Of a stretch of DNA of 9,982 nt, positions 7,620-9,982 are shown piece by piece. The translations under genes were made by a program, and so were the position numbers. The notes beneath the pieces were generated by a model that did no database searches, was not told where the DNA came from, and saw only the letters and a program-made list of their open reading frames with translations. The stretch is taken from NCBI GenBank assembly GCA_023412495.1, contig JAEYNP010000027.1, positions 1 through 9,982 of the forward strand. Direction: 5' to 3'. Positions within the stretch are counted from its first letter, which is position 1; every line of letters begins with the position of its first letter. The stretch is from Pseudomonadota bacterium. Its GTDB lineage: Bacteria > Desulfobacterota > Desulfobulbia > Desulfobulbales > Desulfocapsaceae.

Positions 7620-9503
7620 ATGAATAAAACTCTATTCGGATTAGCCTTAATTTCCTACAATTGGGAGAACAGTAAGAAAGATATTATTGATAGTTATGTT
7701 CCATTAGTTTGTAGCTCAATAAAGACAAAGGCATACTCTAAAGTTACCCGTGAAAACGTTCAAGAGGACTTTACAGAGTTTTACGGTATTCATATTCCTC
7801 TAGGAGCAATAGAATCCATTCTAAAAAGAATGGCTAAAGATGGATTATTAAATAAGCAAGGTGGAGAATGGTTTGTTAATTATGAAAAGGTTTGTGATTC
7901 AGTTAAAAATGGAGAAAAGGATGAACTTGATACAGCTTTTCAGGAATTAGTAAATGATTTAAAAAAATATAGCACTGAATTATTTTCAGTTGAACTTTCA
8001 AATGAAGAAATTGAATTAGGAATCATTGCATTTTTCAAAGACAACGATTTAGACTTGTTATTCGCAAGCAATAATGGTGAAAGTGTATTGCCAAAGGTTA
8101 AAGAGAGTAAAAAGGCCAAATACATCATTGCAAAGTTTATAACAGATTTACAAAATAAAGAACTTCGTAAATTCAAAACAGTATTAAAACTAGCTAAGGG
8201 GTATGCCATTGCATCTTTAATTACTTACGAAGACATCCGACATTACACAGGGAGTCTGAATGATGTTGAGATTTTTCTTGATGCTCCAATAATTTTCAAC
8301 CTTTTAGGTTTAAATGGCGAATCAAATTTAAAATTGGGTAAAGAATTAATTGATGCTCTCAAAAATAATGGGGCACAACTTCGAGTTTTTGAATTAAACT
8401 ATGGCGAAGTAGTAAAAACTGTTCAAGATGCCATCAAAAGGCTTAATACTCAAAACTATGATATAACAAAAAGTTCAAGAGTATTAAAAACAGCCATTAG
8501 AGAAAACATATCGGCACAACAACTACAAATAAAGCTTAATCAGCTTGAAATAATGCTCAAAGGGCATTCTATTGAAAAGGTAGATACGCCATCCTTAAAT
8601 GAAAATGAGCATAAGTATCAAATAGATATTGAAAAACTTACAAAATCAATAGAAGACCTTTATAAAAGGGAAGGAACAAGTAAAATACCTTGGCATATTG
8701 GAGAAAAAATCGATAGAGATGTAGAAGCGATATCAAGTATTTTCAAAATTAGAAAACAAACACAAGCAACTAGTCTAAAATCAAGCAAAGCCATTTTCTT
8801 GACAAGCAACGAGCAAATTGCATTTGCTGCAAAAGTTTATGAGAAAAATGAATGGGCTTATAAATCAGCTATCCCTGTCTGTGTTACAGATATTTTTCTT
8901 TCTACAATTCTATGGGCTAATTACCCTACAAAAAATGAAAACCTTAACATCAGACAGTTAATAAGCGAATGTTACAGTATTATTGAATTAGATAATCGTT
9001 TACTCAATAAATTTTATGAGGACATTAATAGAATGCACAAAGAAAATTCTATTACAGATGAGCAATTCTACCTATTGAGTGCTTCAAATTTAACGTATAC
9101 TCTACTTGAGCAGAAAACTCTTAATGATTTCGAAGAATATACAGACAAAACACCTTCTGAAATTTTGGAAGATTTACAACTTAGAATTAATGCTGAACTA
9201 AACACTGAAAAATCAAAACTTTCAGTAATTGACAATAACATTAGGCGATTCTCTAAATTCATTGCAAAAAGTGCTTTCATTCTCCTTGGAGTTATATTGA
9301 TTTTGCTTTCGATTTGGATAAGAACACAAAAGCCTGAGTTAAATAACAATTGGTTTAATTACACTTTCATTATTGTTTCAATTGCTTTAGGAGTTTTTGG
9401 TGTTTTAAGATGGATGGAGTATATCCCAACAAAGTTTAAAGTTGAAACCGCAATTGACGATTTTGTATTTACACGATTAAAGAACTTACTAAACAAAGAA
9501 TAA
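7620..9503 (+). CDS. Winged-helix / PIN-like nuclease protein with two C-terminal membrane helices
   Basis: I do not recognise a named family; the reading below is from motifs. The chosen ATG lies 10 bases after the hsdS stop and gives 627 residues; an in-frame ATG at 7527 inside hsdS would add an arginine/cysteine-rich tail that looks spurious. Residues about 40-90 look like a winged helix (helix RENVQEDFTEFYG, helix GAIESILKRMAKDGLL, wing NKQGGEWFVN). Residues about 216-435 look like a PIN domain. EIFLDAPIIFNLLG (218-230) supplies D221, E258 or E263 is a candidate second acid, D367 sits in DRDVEAI, and FLTSNEQIAFA (393-403) is the strand-and-turn that often ends these sites. A helix-rich part follows. 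Transmembrane helices lie at about 547-567 and 578-598, and a short tail ends the protein. The likely role is a membrane-tethered RNase or DNase expressed with the restriction system, possibly a backup defence effector. Nuclease activity is inferred. Confidence 0.7.
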   Translation: MNKTLFGLALISYNWENSKKDIIDSYVPLVCSSIKTKAYSKVTRENVQEDFTEFYGIHIPLGAIESILKRMAKDGLLNKQGGEWFVNYEKVCDSVKNGEKDELDTAFQELVNDLKKYSTELFSVELSNEEIELGIIAFFKDNDLDLLFASNNGESVLPKVKESKKAKYIIAKFITDLQNKELRKFKTVLKLAKGYAIASLITYEDIRHYTGSLNDVEIFLDAPIIFNLLGLNGESNLKLGKELIDALKNNGAQLRVFELNYGEVVKTVQDAIKRLNTQNYDITKSSRVLKTAIRENISAQQLQIKLNQLEIMLKGHSIEKVDTPSLNENEHKYQIDIEKLTKSIEDLYKREGTSKIPWHIGEKIDRDVEAISSIFKIRKQTQATSLKSSKAIFLTSNEQIAFAAKVYEKNEWAYKSAIPVCVTDIFLSTILWANYPTKNENLNIRQLISECYSIIELDNRLLNKFYEDINRMHKENSITDEQFYLLSASNLTYTLLEQKTLNDFEEYTDKTPSEILEDLQLRINAELNTEKSKLSVIDNNIRRFSKFIAKSAFILLGVILILLSIWIRTQKPELNNNWFNYTFIIVSIALGVFGVLRWMEYIPTKFKVETAIDDFVFTRLKNLLNKE

Positions 9504-9508
9504 TGCCA

Positions 9509-9592
9509 ACCCATTTTGCAAGCACATTGCCAAAGCCCCGCAAGCCCACGCTCAAACCAAAGCTTTGTCAAAGAGCTTGCAAAGCCAACGCA
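9509..9592 (+). repeat. Imperfect direct repeat, right copy, downstream of the restriction operon
   Basis: This is the partner of the repeat at 2373-2456, in the same orientation, starting 5 bases after the stop of the PIN-like gene. It holds the perfect palindrome CAAAGCTTTG (9558-9567) within a partly self-complementary block (CAAAGCTTTGTCAAAGAGC), so it may fold into a small hairpin in RNA or DNA. No U-rich tract follows immediately, so it is not a clear intrinsic terminator. Confidence 0.7.
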
Positions 9593-9736
9593 TAAAAAAA
9601 TGTTTTTAAAAAATTTCCCATCGCTTCAAAAAAAAATAAAAATACACCGACACACAGCCCAACTATCAAAGCAGACAATGACGCAGAAACTCAATATTGA
9701 ACGGGGATACAAGCAAAGTGAGAAAGAAGGCCAGCA
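9593..9736. other. A-rich non-coding spacer
   Basis: The sequence has long A runs (9593-9640) and then unremarkable sequence up to hairpin E3. A short open frame at 9516-9767 crosses the direct repeat, the A runs and the left arm of E3 and is not credible as a gene. The heptamer GCCCAAC (9657-9663) is the exact complement of the GTTGGGC that ends E3, but it lies well outside the E3 stem. Confidence 0.5.
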
Positions 9737-9865
9737 GGTAACACTGTATAAGAGCAATAGCGGGTGAAGTGGTAAAATCAAGGCCTGTGCATTTAATAAA
9801 CTTTGGTGGTGGCGGATAGGTAATTGCCTTGAAATCCGCTACTGCTCTTATACTTACCGTTGGGC
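9737..9865. repeat. attC-like imperfect inverted repeat E3
   Basis: Arms 9746-9765 and 9834-9853 pair at 18 of 20 positions (GTATAAGAGC against GCTCTTATAC, AGCGG against CCGCT); the loop is 68 bases. Outside the stem, GGTAAC (9737-9742) faces GTTGGGC (9859-9865), with unpaired spacers of three and five bases. GTTGGGC is a full match to the attC R' consensus GTTRRRY, the best of the three elements here. Loop blocks resemble those of E1 (CGGGTGAAGTGGT against CGGGTGACGTGGT, and ACTTTGGTGGTG against ACTTTTGTGGTG), so E1 and E3 are related by descent and not only by shape. The next gene starts 45 bases after the GTTGGGC. Confidence 0.77.
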
Positions 9866-9910
9866 GTCATGCTAAAAGGACCTGCTTCGTTTATAATTAT
9901 TGACTAAAAG

Positions 9911-9982
9911 ATGAAAATTGAAACACTGACATATCGTGATTGGACATTTGAATTTGATAAGCAATTAACGTCTGATACTTAT
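9911..9982 (+). CDS. Start of an unrecognised gene (partial, 24 codons)
   Basis: The frame opens with ATG at 9911 and runs off the end of the window without a stop: MKIETLTYRDWTFEFDKQLT and four further residues. The A-rich leader, the position 45 bases behind E3 and the ordinary composition of the peptide favour a real gene. There is no signal peptide, so a cytoplasmic protein is likely. Too little is visible to name a family. Its placement directly after an attC-like site is what one would expect of the next cassette gene. Confidence 0.55.
   Translation, partial: MKIETLTYRDWTFEFDKQLTSDTY

Noticed and set aside
9657..9663. GCCCAAC as the left core of E3
   Set aside because: It is the exact complement of GTTGGGC at 9859-9865, but the sequence next to it does not pair with the E3 right arm, whereas GGTAAC at 9737-9742 adjoins the real stem.
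9516..9767. 83-residue open frame after the operon
   Set aside because: It covers the right direct repeat, A runs and the left arm of E3. The peptide is lysine/glutamine/serine-rich without any pattern.
267..9865. CRISPR array
   Set aside because: The three hairpins are single, far apart and differ in sequence; there are no regular short repeats and no cas genes.

Overview
The window looks like an accessory region of an AT-rich Bacteroidota genome. I base this on low GC, A-rich leaders without Shine-Dalgarno boxes, a perfect TAnnTTTG promoter box before the main operon, a signal peptide ending in FSQ, and the type of genes present. All recognisable genes are on the + strand. This taxonomic call is inference; no marker gene is present.

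Layout. Bases 2-226 are the last 74 codons of a copper/heavy-metal P1B-type ATPase. A long imperfect hairpin (E1, 267-392) follows, then a solitary secreted GH35-type glycosidase with a DUF5597-like C-terminus (461-2080). Twelve bases after its stop lies a second hairpin (E2, 2092-2223). From 2503 to 9503 there is a tightly packed four-gene operon: hsdR, hsdM and hsdS of a type I restriction-modification system (EcoEI-like HsdR), then a 627-residue protein. I read that protein as a winged-helix / PIN-like nuclease with two C-terminal membrane helices. A third hairpin (E3, 9737-9865) and the first 24 codons of an unknown gene (9911 onward) end the window.

How the genes work together. HsdR (translocase and nuclease), HsdM (adenine methyltransferase) and HsdS (two target-recognition domains) should form one restriction-modification complex. 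Gaps of 4, 0 and 10 bases indicate co-transcription and probable translational coupling. The PIN-like membrane protein is part of the same transcription unit and is a candidate accessory defence effector. The glycosidase and the ATPase have no visible functional link to the operon.

Architecture. E1, E2 and E3 share a plan. Each has an outer AAC...GTT pair, a 20-29 bp stem, a conserved GC-rich inner stem end and a loop of roughly 70 bases. Their outer stem sequences differ but stay complementary, as in integron attC sites, and they divide the window into cassette-like units. A second pair of elements, imperfect direct repeats of about 84 bp (2373-2456 and 9509-9592), brackets exactly the restriction operon. 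No integrase or transposase is visible, so the mobility mechanism is inferred, not shown.
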